The notes under the pieces are model-generated. The model worked only from the letters and a program-made list of their open reading frames with translations, had not been told where the DNA came from and ran no database searches. Below are positions 25,606 to 35,905 of a stretch of 64,000 nt of DNA, piece by piece (position 1 is the stretch's first letter; every line of letters begins with the position of its first letter). This DNA comes from Cognatundibacterium curvum (GTDB lineage: Bacteria; Pseudomonadota; Gammaproteobacteria; Burkholderiales; Burkholderiaceae_D), in assembly GCF_014284235.1 (NCBI RefSeq), contig NZ_JACOGD010000008.1:62001-126000 (forward strand), in the 5' to 3' direction. Position numbers and translations under genes: made by a program.

Positions 25606-26526
25606 ATGCATAATCAGAATGACAGAGCAGAATTTAACAGCCTGACCGGCGCCAGCCTAGACAGCACGGGCACGCAGAACAAAGCAAGCAGCCAGCAAGA
25701 CAGTAATCGACGCCAGTTTTTGCAAAGCGCGCTGGGCGTGGGCTTTGCGGCAGCGGCCTTACCGGTCTGTGCCCAGACCATGCTGCGTACACCGACTACT
25801 GGCCTGAGTGAGCAAAGACTGCAGATAGAAGTCGATGGCCAGGCAGTGCCTGTGTATAGCGTGCGGCCTGAGGGCAAACAAAATCTGCCTGTGATTTTGG
25901 TGGTATCAGAAATCTTTGGTGTACATGAACATATCGCGGATGTGGCGCGCCGGTTTGCCCAACTCGGCTATCTGGCACTGGCACCGGACCTGTTCGTGCG
26001 TCAGGGTGATGCGAGCAAATATGCGAGCGTGGCAGAGCTGATCAAAGAAGTGATCGCCAAAGTCCCCGATGCGCAGGTGATGCGCGATCTGGATGCAGTA
26101 CTGGCCTGGGCCGATACACATGGTGGCGATCTGAAGCGGGTTGGTATCACCGGTTTTTGCTGGGGTGGCCGCATCACCTGGATGTATGCTGCACATAATC
26201 CAGCCATTAAAGCCGGGGTGGCCTGGTATGGCCGTCTGGTGGGTGAGGCGAACGCGCTGTCACCGCAGCATCCGGTTGATATTGCTGCCGCGCTCAAGGT
26301 GCCGGTACTGGGTTTGTATGGCGCCAAAGATACCGGCATCAGCCTGGACTCCATCGCCAAAATGGAAGCAGCGCTAGCCAAAGGCAGCAGCCATTCTCTA
26401 TTCAAAGTGTATGAGAACTCCGGCCATGCCTTCCATGCCGATTACCGTCCCAGCTATGTGGAAGCTGATGCCAAAGATGGCTGGAAAGCTTGCGTGGCCT
26501 GGTTAAAGGCGAACGGTGCTGGCTAA
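25606..26526 (+). CDS. Tat-exported dienelactone-hydrolase-family protein
   Basis: A 306-residue alpha/beta hydrolase. The N-terminus carries a twin-arginine signal (NRRQFLQSALGVGFAAAALP, Arg35-Arg36), so the folded enzyme should be exported to the periplasm. The catalytic triad of dienelactone hydrolases is visible: Cys185 in GFCWGG, an aspartate in YGAKDTGIS and a histidine in SGHAFHADYRP. Also typical is EIFGVHEHIADVARRFA. Such exported homologues are often called carboxymethylenebutenolidases, but the true substrate is usually unknown. AGGAG precedes ATG 25606. The reading frame extends to 25552 without a better start. Confidence 0.88.
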   Translation: MHNQNDRAEFNSLTGASLDSTGTQNKASSQQDSNRRQFLQSALGVGFAAAALPVCAQTMLRTPTTGLSEQRLQIEVDGQAVPVYSVRPEGKQNLPVILVVSEIFGVHEHIADVARRFAQLGYLALAPDLFVRQGDASKYASVAELIKEVIAKVPDAQVMRDLDAVLAWADTHGGDLKRVGITGFCWGGRITWMYAAHNPAIKAGVAWYGRLVGEANALSPQHPVDIAAALKVPVLGLYGAKDTGISLDSIAKMEAALAKGSSHSLFKVYENSGHAFHADYRPSYVEADAKDGWKACVAWLKANGAG

Positions 26527-26578
26527 ACCGGATTGCCGCATTCTGTGAGCCGCTGCGTGCAGCTGCCTGCATGCGGAC

Positions 26579-26620
26579 AGGCTGATGCAGACCGGCTCCG
26601 GCCAGTCTGCATCAGCCTTT
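26579..26620 (+). terminator. long hairpin after the dienelactone-hydrolase gene
   Basis: AGGCTGATGCAGAC (26579-26592) pairs perfectly with GTCTGCATCAGCCT (26605-26618), and only three Ts follow. It is probably the terminator of the hydrolase gene. The promoter of the ZIP gene begins four bases later. Confidence 0.65.
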
Positions 26621-26623
26621 GAT

Positions 26624-26681
26624 TTGCTTAATTCGCCAGTCTGTGCTTTAATTTGCAACCTGGTTGCAAATTCCCCCGAGG
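26624..26681 (+). promoter_or_regulatory. ZIP transporter promoter with overlapping palindromic operator
   Basis: -35 TTGCTT (26624-26629), exactly 17 bases, -10 TTTAAT (26647-26652). TTTGCAACCTGGTTGCAAA (26652-26670), a perfect inverted repeat around one central base, covers the expected start site near 26659. A repressor bound there would block initiation. GAGG at 26678-26681 is the likely Shine-Dalgarno. The binding protein is unknown, and a metal-sensing regulator is the natural guess. Confidence 0.65.
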
Positions 26682-26687
26682 TTCAAA

Positions 26688-27461
26688 ATTCACTCCACCC
26701 TGTTATCCATCCTCTTCACCACAGCTTTAGCAGGGGTGCTGAGCATATCTGCCGCTGCGATTTTCTCGTTCTCCCTGTTGTCGAAAATGGTGGAAAAACT
26801 GGTCAGCCTGTCGGTCGGTATTATGCTGTCCACCTCTTTGCTGCATGCGCTGCCGGAAGCCTTCGAATCCAAGGCTGATCCACGCACGCTGTTCGCCTGT
26901 CTGCTGGCCGGTTTGCTGGCGTTTTTCCTGCTGGAGAAGGCGGCCATTTTGCGCCACTCGCATCATCATGAAGGCGATGGCCACCATCACGAACATGGAC
27001 ATGACGCGCATGAAGCAGGCAAATCCGGCTGGATGATTTTGGTCGGCAATGGGATGCATAACTTCACCGACGGCATCCTGATTGCGGCAGCTTTTCTGGC
27101 TAATCCTGAACTCGGTATCGTGACTGCATTCGCGATTATCGCGCATGAAATTCCGCAGGAAATCGGCGACTTTATCGTCTTGTTGAATGCAGGTTTCAGT
27201 CGCACCCGCGCCTATCTGTACAATTTGATGACCAGCATGATGGGCGTAGTCGGTGGTGTATCGGGTTATTTTTTACTGGAGCAGGCGGCCGACTTGCTGC
27301 CCTATGTACTGGTACTGGCTTCTTCAGGATTTATTTATATCGCCGTCAGCGACCTGATGCCGCAAATGCAGCGCCGCGCCACACTCAAAGAAACCGTGCC
27401 ACAAGTCTTGCTGGTCACGCTGGGCATCGTGCTGGTTTTGCTGGTGACTGGTCATCATTGA
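26688..27461 (+). CDS. ZIP-family metal transporter
   Basis: A divalent metal (probably zinc) transporter in the inner membrane, with about eight hydrophobic segments. A histidine-rich cytoplasmic loop lies in the first half (HSHHHEGDGHHHEHGHDAHE). Segment IV contains GNGMHNFTDGILIAAAF and segment V contains AIIAHEIPQEIGDFIVLLNAG: together these form the binuclear metal site of ZIP proteins. No ATG precedes the first membrane segment. ATT 26688 has GAGG six bases upstream and gives the family-like N-terminus IHSTLLSILF. A TTG at 26664 is in frame but lies inside the operator, about five bases from the predicted transcript start, so I prefer ATT. Confidence 0.88.
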   Translation: MHSTLLSILFTTALAGVLSISAAAIFSFSLLSKMVEKLVSLSVGIMLSTSLLHALPEAFESKADPRTLFACLLAGLLAFFLLEKAAILRHSHHHEGDGHHHEHGHDAHEAGKSGWMILVGNGMHNFTDGILIAAAFLANPELGIVTAFAIIAHEIPQEIGDFIVLLNAGFSRTRAYLYNLMTSMMGVVGGVSGYFLLEQAADLLPYVLVLASSGFIYIAVSDLMPQMQRRATLKETVPQVLLVTLGIVLVLLVTGHH

Positions 27462-27490
27462 CGCCAGACTGTGACTCAACAGCTCCCCAC

Positions 27491-27524
27491 AAAAAAAGCA
27501 CTGTGTCTCAACAGTGCTTTTTTT
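27491..27524. terminator. bidirectional terminator
   Basis: Seven As, then GCACTGT, loop GTCTCA, ACAGTGC and seven Ts. It lies between the convergent ZIP transporter and sulfurtransferase genes and serves both. Confidence 0.9.
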
Positions 27525-27546
27525 CGTACACAGACTACATGCAGTA

Positions 27547-28404
27547 TTAGCGCTCAACCGGACGCGCAGGATCAGCGCACCATTCGCTCCAGGAACCAGG
27601 ATACAAAGCCGCGCCGTGCAGGCCAGCGACTTCCAGTGCCAGCAGATTATGGCAGGCCGTCACGCCAGAGCCGCATTGCATGATGGCGCGGGCCGGATCA
27701 CTGATCAGTTGTGCCCATTCCTGGCTTAATTGTGCTGCAGGTTTAAAGCTGCCGTCGGCTTGCAGATTATCTTTGAAGAAGCGGTTTTTGGCACCAGGAA
27801 TATGGCCACCTACCGGGTCCATGGTTTCATTTTCACCGCGGAAGCGATCCGGCGCACGCGCATCGATCACGATGCGTTCTGCACTCTCCAGATTGGCTAC
27901 CACCTGCGCCACGCTGACCTGGGTGACCAGACTGGGCTGTACATGGATATTGCCCGCCGCACGGCTAACTTGCTCAGTGCTAAGTGCATAACCCGCCGCC
28001 TGCCAGGCCGGTATACCACCATCCAGCACGGCGACTGCAGCATGGCCTATCCAGCGCAGCATCCACCACAGACGCGCCGCAAACATGCCGCCATGGGCAT
28101 CTACCGCGACCACTTGAGTATCCGCGTTGACGCCCAGCTGACGCAGGCTGGCGGCAAAGTCTTCTGCGTCCGGTAAAGGATGACGGCCACGGAATACGCC
28201 ATCAGCGCCGGTTTTAGCGGCCGACAACACCTGATCAAGATGCACAAACTGCGCACCGGGCAAATGTCCGGCTGCAAATGCGCGGGTGCCGGCATCGGTA
28301 TCAGTCAAGTCATGGCGGCAATCTAAAATCACGGTATGTCCCTGTGCTGTAGAAGCAGTCAGCGCGGCCAGTTGGTCGGCACGGATTAAGCTGGTGTACA
28401 TCAT
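27547..28404 (-). CDS. sseA: 3-mercaptopyruvate sulfurtransferase (two rhodanese domains)
   Basis: Transfers sulfur from 3-mercaptopyruvate to a thiol acceptor. The 285-residue protein contains two rhodanese domains. The N-terminal one is inactive and structural (ILDCRHDLTDTDAG, AHLPGA-type block FAAGHLPGAQFVHLD). The C-terminal one holds the active loop CGSGVTACHN, whose CG(S/T)GVTA form is the mercaptopyruvate type rather than the CRKGVT thiosulfate type. Other blocks are DARAPDRFRGE and GHIPGAKN. Two adjacent ATGs start the gene (28404, 28401). Confidence 0.88.
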   Translation of the reverse strand: MMYTSLIRADQLAALTASTAQGHTVILDCRHDLTDTDAGTRAFAAGHLPGAQFVHLDQVLSAAKTGADGVFRGRHPLPDAEDFAASLRQLGVNADTQVVAVDAHGGMFAARLWWMLRWIGHAAVAVLDGGIPAWQAAGYALSTEQVSRAAGNIHVQPSLVTQVSVAQVVANLESAERIVIDARAPDRFRGENETMDPVGGHIPGAKNRFFKDNLQADGSFKPAAQLSQEWAQLISDPARAIMQCGSGVTACHNLLALEVAGLHGAALYPGSWSEWCADPARPVER

Positions 28405-28455
28405 TTCCCCTCAGATGAAGAATCAAGACAGGATGCAAACGAGTGGCATGCTGGC

Positions 28456-29364
28456 CTACTCAGTCGCAATCGGATCAGGCGCTACTTTAGCAGGACTATT
28501 GCGTGCATTGTAAAAACTGGCCAGACAGCCGCTGCACAGTATCACGACGATACCGGCCCAGCTGAGCCAGGACAGGCTGTCATGCCAGATCAGTACATCC
28601 CAGATACTGGAAAAGACGATGCCCAGATACTGCAGATTCGCAGTCAGCAAGGTATTACCAAGCCGATAGGCGCGTGTCATCGCCATTTGTGCCAGTGCCG
28701 CCGTAATGCCGATGGCCAGCAGCAGCAAAGCGCCCTGGCCCGTATGTGCATGCCAGCCAGCACCGCCAGCCAGTGCGCTCAGGCTCACACCCAGAAAACC
28801 GGCGACCGCACAGGTCAGCGAAAAATAAAACACCACGCGGTATTCCGGCTCACCGGCCACGCCCATTTGCCTGACTTGCAGATAGGCCAGAGCTGCCAGC
28901 ATGCCGGATACCAGCGCAATCACGCCACCCAGCCACTGATCGGCATGTATCGTTGGTCTGAGCAGCAAAATGACACCACCAAAACCCAGCAGTATCGCCG
29001 CCACCAGACGCCAGTCCAGCTGCTGTTCACGCAAGCGCCAGGCACGCAAAAACAAAAAGGCAGCGATCCAGACTGCAGACATGTAATTCAGAGTGACCGC
29101 CATCGCCAGCGGCAAGCGGCCTATCGCGTAAAACCACATCCACAGCGCTGCCACACCGACCAGACCACGCCATAAATGACTGCCCGGCATGGCCGTACGC
29201 AAAGTGCCACGCTGAACACGGACCAGGGCCAACAGCAGCAGGCTGCCGATCAGACCACGATAAGACACGATTTCTGCGGTCGCATAATGATCAGAAGCGA
29301 GTTTGACGCAGACGCCCATCAGTGAGAACAACAGACTGGCGACCAGCATCCATAAAGATTGCAT
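28456..29364 (-). CDS. EamA/DMT-family transporter
   Basis: A 302-residue inner-membrane protein with ten hydrophobic segments in two EamA repeats, as in drug/metabolite transporters of the RhaT/YdcZ superfamily. The N-terminal repeat contains SLLFSLMGVCVKLASDHY and SYRGLIGSLLLLALV, and the C-terminal repeat contains GITAALAQMAMTRAYRLGN and LGIVFSSIWDVLIWHDSL. The substrate cannot be predicted; members export amino acids, metabolites or drugs. It lies 51 bases downstream of nothing transcribed with it, and 177 bases separate it from the Rieske gene, with a terminator between. Confidence 0.85.
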   Translation of the reverse strand: MQSLWMLVASLLFSLMGVCVKLASDHYATAEIVSYRGLIGSLLLLALVRVQRGTLRTAMPGSHLWRGLVGVAALWMWFYAIGRLPLAMAVTLNYMSAVWIAAFLFLRAWRLREQQLDWRLVAAILLGFGGVILLLRPTIHADQWLGGVIALVSGMLAALAYLQVRQMGVAGEPEYRVVFYFSLTCAVAGFLGVSLSALAGGAGWHAHTGQGALLLLAIGITAALAQMAMTRAYRLGNTLLTANLQYLGIVFSSIWDVLIWHDSLSWLSWAGIVVILCSGCLASFYNARNSPAKVAPDPIATE

Positions 29365-29472
29365 TTCTTTTTCTCCGCTTACCTAGGGCGAGCTGCGCTT
29401 CACCGAGGCATAAAACAAATTCAGGCAAAATGATCGCGACAGGCAGTCGCCACAAACGTTTGCTTCAGGATG

Positions 29473-29515
29473 AAAAAGAGGCGCATAGCAAATGCCAGCG
29501 CCTCTTCAATTTTTG
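29473..29515. terminator. bidirectional hairpin terminator after the Rieske oxygenase gene
   Basis: AAGAGGCGC (29476-29484) pairs with GCGCCTCTT (29498-29506) around a 13-base loop, flanked by five As and CAATTTTT. It ends transcription leaving the Rieske gene on the minus strand. Confidence 0.75.
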
Positions 29516-29541
29516 ATCGCATACGACAGTACAATGCGGAA

Positions 29542-30642
29542 TCAGAATGTCATGTTACGACGATACCATTCATGGAAATGCTGCATGCCATCTTCCATCG
29601 GTGACTGATACGGTCCGACTTCATTTTCTCCGCGTTCCAGCAGTATCTTACGACCGGCATCCATGCGCATACCGATTTCATCGTCTTCTACGCAAGTCTC
29701 CATATACGCAGCGCGTTCTGCTGCGATGAAATCGCGTTCGAACAAGACGATTTCCTCAGGATAGTAAAACTCCACCACATTGCGGGTTTTACCTGTTGCA
29801 GTTGGCCACAGCGTGGAAACCACCAGCACATGCGGATACCATTCGACCATGATATTCGGATACAGCGTGAGCCAGATCGCGCCGTACTTCGGTGCTTCAC
29901 CATTACGGAATTTCAGCAATTGCTCTTGCCACTGGCGATATACCGGTGAGCCAGATTTGAGCAAGCCACTGTTCACGCCCACAGTTTGTACACTGTAGTC
30001 TTCGCCGAATTCCCAGCGTAAATCATCGCAAGAGACAAAACTGCCGAGGCCGGGATGGAAAGGCTCGACGTGATAATCTTCCAGATAGACCTCGATAAAG
30101 GTTTTCCAGTTGTAATCACATTCATGCACTTCCACGTGATCCAGCATATAGCCGCTGAAATCGAGATCCTTGGTCACACTCAGTTGCGCCATGCGCTCCA
30201 TCACGTTGTAACCATTTTGCTCGAACAGCAAACCATTCCAGTTCTGCAATGGTGTGCGTTTCAGATTCATACAAGGCGTATCTGAAAAGTGCGGCGCACC
30301 GATCAGCTCACCTTTGAGATCATAGGTCCAGCGGTGTAAAGGACAGACGATATTATTCGTATTGCCGCGCCCATTGAACATCAATGCCTGGCGGTGACGG
30401 CAGACATTCGACATCAACTCTATGCCCTGTGCATTACGCACCAGCATGCGGCCTTCATTTTCAGACTGTAAAGTAGCAAAGTCACCTACGTTAGGAACCA
30501 TCAGTTCGTGGCCCACGTAGCGAGGACCTGCCTGGAACAAATCCTTGATTTCACGCTGCAAAAGCGTCTCATCAAAATAGACGTGTACCGGAAGTTGCGC
30601 GTCAGAACGCGCTAATGTAGACAAAGAAGCCAGATCGGACAT
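29542..30642 (-). CDS. Rieske [2Fe-2S] ring-hydroxylating-type oxygenase, alpha subunit
   Basis: A 366-residue oxygenase. The N-terminal Rieske domain has CRHRQ and CPLHRWTYD, the two Cys-x-His ligand pairs of the 2Fe-2S cluster. The C-terminal domain has the mononuclear iron motif NWKTFIEVYLEDYHVEPFHPGL with the two histidines. No ferredoxin, reductase or beta subunit lies nearby, so electron partners are elsewhere and the substrate is unknown. I took ATG 30642 (MSDLASLSTLA) because a G-rich Shine-Dalgarno precedes it and the family match begins there. The frame is open for another 141 codons upstream, but that part is Cys/Arg/Phe-rich and unlike any domain. Confidence 0.88.
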   Translation of the reverse strand: MSDLASLSTLARSDAQLPVHVYFDETLLQREIKDLFQAGPRYVGHELMVPNVGDFATLQSENEGRMLVRNAQGIELMSNVCRHRQALMFNGRGNTNNIVCPLHRWTYDLKGELIGAPHFSDTPCMNLKRTPLQNWNGLLFEQNGYNVMERMAQLSVTKDLDFSGYMLDHVEVHECDYNWKTFIEVYLEDYHVEPFHPGLGSFVSCDDLRWEFGEDYSVQTVGVNSGLLKSGSPVYRQWQEQLLKFRNGEAPKYGAIWLTLYPNIMVEWYPHVLVVSTLWPTATGKTRNVVEFYYPEEIVLFERDFIAAERAAYMETCVEDDEIGMRMDAGRKILLERGENEVGPYQSPMEDGMQHFHEWYRRNMTF

Positions 30643-32189
<1,547 letters not shown>

Positions 32190-32217
32190 GCTAAACCACT
32201 CTGACGGAGCCGGCAGC

Positions 32218-33168
32218 ATGAAAACTCTTAACTGGACACTCGGTTTAGCGGCGATCGGTTTCGCCGCTTTTTTCATTTTTGGGAACACTAAGCTCACTGA
32301 GCCGCCGGACAGGGCTCAGCTAACTGCGCCAGATCCGCACTTGTCTTTTGTACGCTCCATGGAGGGCACACAGACCGATGGCAAGCTCGAAGAAGCGCAA
32401 GGCGAGCTGGTGGTCAATGCCGAATTACGTTTAATGTTCGATTATTATCTGGCGGCGACCGGAGAAAAATCACTGGCTGAAATCCGCAAGGAAATCGAAA
32501 AAGTGCTGGATCAGCGTTTGCGTCCACATGCTGCGGCACAAGCCAGGCAGCTGCTGGCACGCTATCTGCAATATAAAACGGCCTTATTCGACAGTGAAAA
32601 ACAGTTGGGACAGCAGGTTCAGTCTGCCACCATGATGGCGACCGCCATGCGTGCACGCTGGCAGGCGATGCAAAATCTGCGACTGCAGTATTTCAGCGCC
32701 AAAGAAAGTCAGGCGATGTTTGGCTACGATGATGCGTATGATCTGGATGCAATTGCGCGGCTGGAGATTGCGAATAACCGCGCACTGACTGAAGCCGAAA
32801 AGCAGGCGCGTTTGCGCACGCTGGATGAGAACTTACCAGCGGACCTGAAAGAAGCGAAAAACGCACCATTACAAGTGATACGACTGGAAGAACAGGTAAA
32901 CACCATGCGTAATCAGGGTGCCAGTGAAGATGATGTGTATCGTATGCGTGCCGCCGCCATCAGCCCGGAAGCGGCAAACCGGCTGGCACAAGTGGACAGA
33001 GAAGAGGCAGACTGGAAATTACGGATACAACGTTATCTTAATGAGCGCCGCAGTTTGCTCAACATGGGGCTGAATGAAATACAGCGATCGCAATCAATAC
33101 AGGAGTTAAGGAATCGTTATTTCAGTACGCAGGAACAAATGCGGCTGCCGGCGTATGAAGAGCAATAA
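32218..33168 (+). CDS. lipase-specific foldase (lipase chaperone)
   Basis: A steric chaperone needed to fold the neighbouring lipase. The 316-residue protein has a single N-terminal membrane anchor (WTLGLAAIGFAAFFIF), a variable linker, and then a long all-helical periplasmic domain. The family hallmark RxxFDYxL(S/A)AxGE appears as RLMFDYYLAATGE. The helical part is rich in Glu/Arg/Gln, as expected for the arch that wraps the lipase. GGAG precedes ATG 32218. It starts 28 bases after lipA, forming a two-gene operon. Confidence 0.92.
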   Translation: MKTLNWTLGLAAIGFAAFFIFGNTKLTEPPDRAQLTAPDPHLSFVRSMEGTQTDGKLEEAQGELVVNAELRLMFDYYLAATGEKSLAEIRKEIEKVLDQRLRPHAAAQARQLLARYLQYKTALFDSEKQLGQQVQSATMMATAMRARWQAMQNLRLQYFSAKESQAMFGYDDAYDLDAIARLEIANNRALTEAEKQARLRTLDENLPADLKEAKNAPLQVIRLEEQVNTMRNQGASEDDVYRMRAAAISPEAANRLAQVDREEADWKLRIQRYLNERRSLLNMGLNEIQRSQSIQELRNRYFSTQEQMRLPAYEEQ

Positions 33169-33251
33169 GTCACAAGAATCAGGCATAAACCAGACAACAT
33201 ACGTCCGTAGCTGACTCTTCATTGACACGTAGCAGCTCAGAAGCAGGCGTT

Positions 33252-35495
33252 TCAGCTGAGGGGGACGGATACCTGGCGATCAGTATCGTTTACCGCTACG
33301 TCCGGTCCGGCTGAAGGCGTGACATCGTCAGGATGCAAGCTGCCCAGGGCTTCTATCAAGGCGCGGTCTACCACTTTATCGAGTTCCAGCAAGCGGGCTT
33401 TCTGATCGCGGAAAGCCTGCTGCAGCTGTTTGACCGGTATAGAAAAACTCTGCTCTTTCTGACTGGACGTGAAAATAAACAAGCTGCGCATAGGACTGAC
33501 CCAGGCCAGCCTGACCTTGACCGGCTCAGCATCTGGCTTCTGCAACTCCAGCCAGACACCGCGCTCCAGACTTTCAACCAGCTGCATGGCCGGATCGTCG
33601 TCCGCTGCGGCTTGTTGCTCGGCCTGTTGCTGCGCTTTCTTCTCCGCCTCGGCACGTATTTCCAGTCTGCGCTCAGCGGCATGCTGCGCCGCTTCGACCG
33701 CAATTTCTAATTGCTTATCGGGTGACAGTTCCAGCGGTGCGCGCACGATGGAAGCATGGCATTCAGCCAGTTCAGCAAAAAAGCGTACGCGGTCAGCGTC
33801 TTCCCATTTAATCAGGCTCAGCCATTTATTCAGACGCGCCAGGATAGCTGGCAAGCGGTTGAGCAACTCTTGCCTGTCTTGCAGTGTGATCTTAGGTTTG
33901 ACACTCCAGATCAGATCGTCCATGGTACGGATCGCATCTTCCACAGCCTGGGGCTTTTCTTCTTTCACGCTGTAAGCCAAGGTCAGCACCTTGGTCCAGC
34001 GATTTTCCAGGAAGGTTTCAACAAAAGCGACCACTTCGCCAGTACCGACGCGTACCGCGACGGTTTGCGTCGCAGTCATGCTGGCCTGCTTGATTTTCTC
34101 TTTGCGCAGCGCAGTTTGTATCGGTGCCTGCAGCGCCTGGACACTGGCCTGCTCTTCTTTCGCAATGAAAGCTTCCAGATCATTCACGACTTCTTCGAAC
34201 AACGCTACTTCCTGATCGAATTCATCACTGACGCGCTGCACATTGCGCTGCATAGTCTGGAACAGGGGATCTTGCTGTGCCTGTTGAGGATTGACTGCAG
34301 GACTGTAGCGCGACAGCAGGTCAATCAGACGTCTTGCCGGATGATGCTCGTTAAAGAAAAATTCTTTGTCGATCATCGCCGCTTTCAGCACCGGGATCTG
34401 CAGAACGGAAATCAGTTCTTTCACCTGGGCCGGAATGGCCTGATTACGGAAAACATTGTCGAACACCTGAGACAGCAAATCCAGCGTCTGTTTTTCCACG
34501 CCGGTCGCAAACATTTCCGGCGCCTGTTCACGCATCTGCGACAAACGCAGTACGTCTTTGGCTTCCGACATCAGCTGACGGAATTGCAGGCTTTTCTGGA
34601 AGTCAGATAACTGCTGCAATGAGCTTCCTGACATAGCGGCACCAGCCGGGCCACCGCCCGTCAGTCCGTGATGCCCCACCGCAGTCTGAGCGGCATGCTG
34701 CGCACCACCTTGTGAAAAGTAATGGCGTAATTTTTCTTCAGTGGTGCTGGCTGCACCCAGCTCATTGTGTTCTTCCAGCTTTTTCTGACGCTGGCGACGG
34801 ATGCGATACGATTCCTGTAAATCCGGTAACACCCCTTTCGTGACCAGTGCCTGATTTAATTCCGCCAGTATCGGTTCCAGATCGAACAGGATATCGGGAC
34901 GCAACAAAGACAGTACCAGTTCGTGCGTACCGGTTTCAGGATCGAACTGACACCAGGCCTGATGCAGGGTAGTCAGCAATAACTCTGGCCGGAAGGGGTT
35001 TTGCGCTATGCTTAAGGCTTCTTTTTGCATCAGGTGCGCGATGCGCATGTTCAGTGCTGTGTACTGTTCCGCGTTATCAAGCTCTATGCTGCGGCTGGCG
35101 CGGCTCAGCGCCAGTTTTTTATCCATCTCTTCGTAAGACACCAGACTCAGATCGGGCTCCATCATGAGCTTCTTTTCTGGTTGTGCCACACGCTGTGGCG
35201 ATAACAGCTGGTCGATATCTGCGCGCAGGGCTTTCTCTATATCAGCTGCAACCAGATAATAAAAAGCATAGGCATTTTTCTTCAGCAGCTGTCCGGCATG
35301 AAAACTGAGGTTGGCTTCGCGCGAATCCTGGCTGGTTTCAGACAAAGCCAGGAATGCGGTCGACAAGCGCATCGACATTGCCTCAATTTGCGCTCCCACC
35401 AAATGCGACGCAATCGGAATCAAAGCGCGCAGCAGCTCACCGGCAGGCGCGTTGACGCCCACTGACTGACCGGTATGCTTATGCTGAGTAGGCAT
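33252..35495 (-). CDS. DUF1631-family protein
   Basis: A 747-residue cytoplasmic protein, mostly alpha-helical and Gln/Glu/Leu-rich. Family features are the N-terminal block VGAQIEAMSMRLSTAFLALSE, the central HHPARRLIDLLSRYSPAVN and NDLEAFIAKEEQ, and a C-terminal PilZ-like beta region (RGVWLELQKPDAEPVKVRLAWVSPMRSLFIF). This C-terminal end hints at c-di-GMP-linked regulation, but the classical RxxxR motif is not clear, so this is speculative. A run of Gln/Ala residues precedes it. It is monocistronic and divergent from xseB. Confidence 0.82.
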   Translation of the reverse strand: MPTQHKHTGQSVGVNAPAGELLRALIPIASHLVGAQIEAMSMRLSTAFLALSETSQDSREANLSFHAGQLLKKNAYAFYYLVAADIEKALRADIDQLLSPQRVAQPEKKLMMEPDLSLVSYEEMDKKLALSRASRSIELDNAEQYTALNMRIAHLMQKEALSIAQNPFRPELLLTTLHQAWCQFDPETGTHELVLSLLRPDILFDLEPILAELNQALVTKGVLPDLQESYRIRRQRQKKLEEHNELGAASTTEEKLRHYFSQGGAQHAAQTAVGHHGLTGGGPAGAAMSGSSLQQLSDFQKSLQFRQLMSEAKDVLRLSQMREQAPEMFATGVEKQTLDLLSQVFDNVFRNQAIPAQVKELISVLQIPVLKAAMIDKEFFFNEHHPARRLIDLLSRYSPAVNPQQAQQDPLFQTMQRNVQRVSDEFDQEVALFEEVVNDLEAFIAKEEQASVQALQAPIQTALRKEKIKQASMTATQTVAVRVGTGEVVAFVETFLENRWTKVLTLAYSVKEEKPQAVEDAIRTMDDLIWSVKPKITLQDRQELLNRLPAILARLNKWLSLIKWEDADRVRFFAELAECHASIVRAPLELSPDKQLEIAVEAAQHAAERRLEIRAEAEKKAQQQAEQQAAADDDPAMQLVESLERGVWLELQKPDAEPVKVRLAWVSPMRSLFIFTSSQKEQSFSIPVKQLQQAFRDQKARLLELDKVVDRALIEALGSLHPDDVTPSAGPDVAVNDTDRQVSVPLS

Positions 35496-35905
35496 GTTTA
35501 GGGATGCAAATTGAAGTAAGTATGTTGTCTGCCTTATCCAGCCTGAATGAGGGGTGTTACCTGGATAAGAAAAAATTTGACACTAGAGGTGACACACCAT
35601 GTATTTTTGATAAAATTTCATGGATAATGTGTTCTATCACGCCTGTATCTCACCGAATCTCACCGAACTATATACACATAATTTCCACATGGAAATGTTT
35701 GAAACGCAATTCTGCGTCTTTTTTCAGTGTAATTCGGTTTTCCCCAACAGTAGCATTTCCGATTTGAAACTGCAGTTTCAAATTGTAAGCAAATGCACTT
35801 TGAATTTGCATGGTTTTCATGCTGAGTACAGCCGCTTTGCTCTAAAATAGAAGGTTCATTAAATTTTGTGTCACAAGACGCCGTTTTCAACATCTTCACC
35901 ATCCT
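35496..35905. promoter_or_regulatory. divergent promoter region of DUF1631 gene and xseB, with 22-base palindrome
   Basis: This 410-base AT-rich region contains a perfect 22-base palindrome at 35762-35783 (ATTTGAAACTG followed by its reverse complement), about 123 bases before the xseB start. It also has a tandem duplication of TCTCACCGAA (35648-35657 and 35658-35667) and a TTGATAAAATTTCATGGATAATG stretch near 35608-35630 (shown as landmarks only; no promoter assigned with confidence). The palindrome looks like a dimeric-regulator site. Confidence 0.5.
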
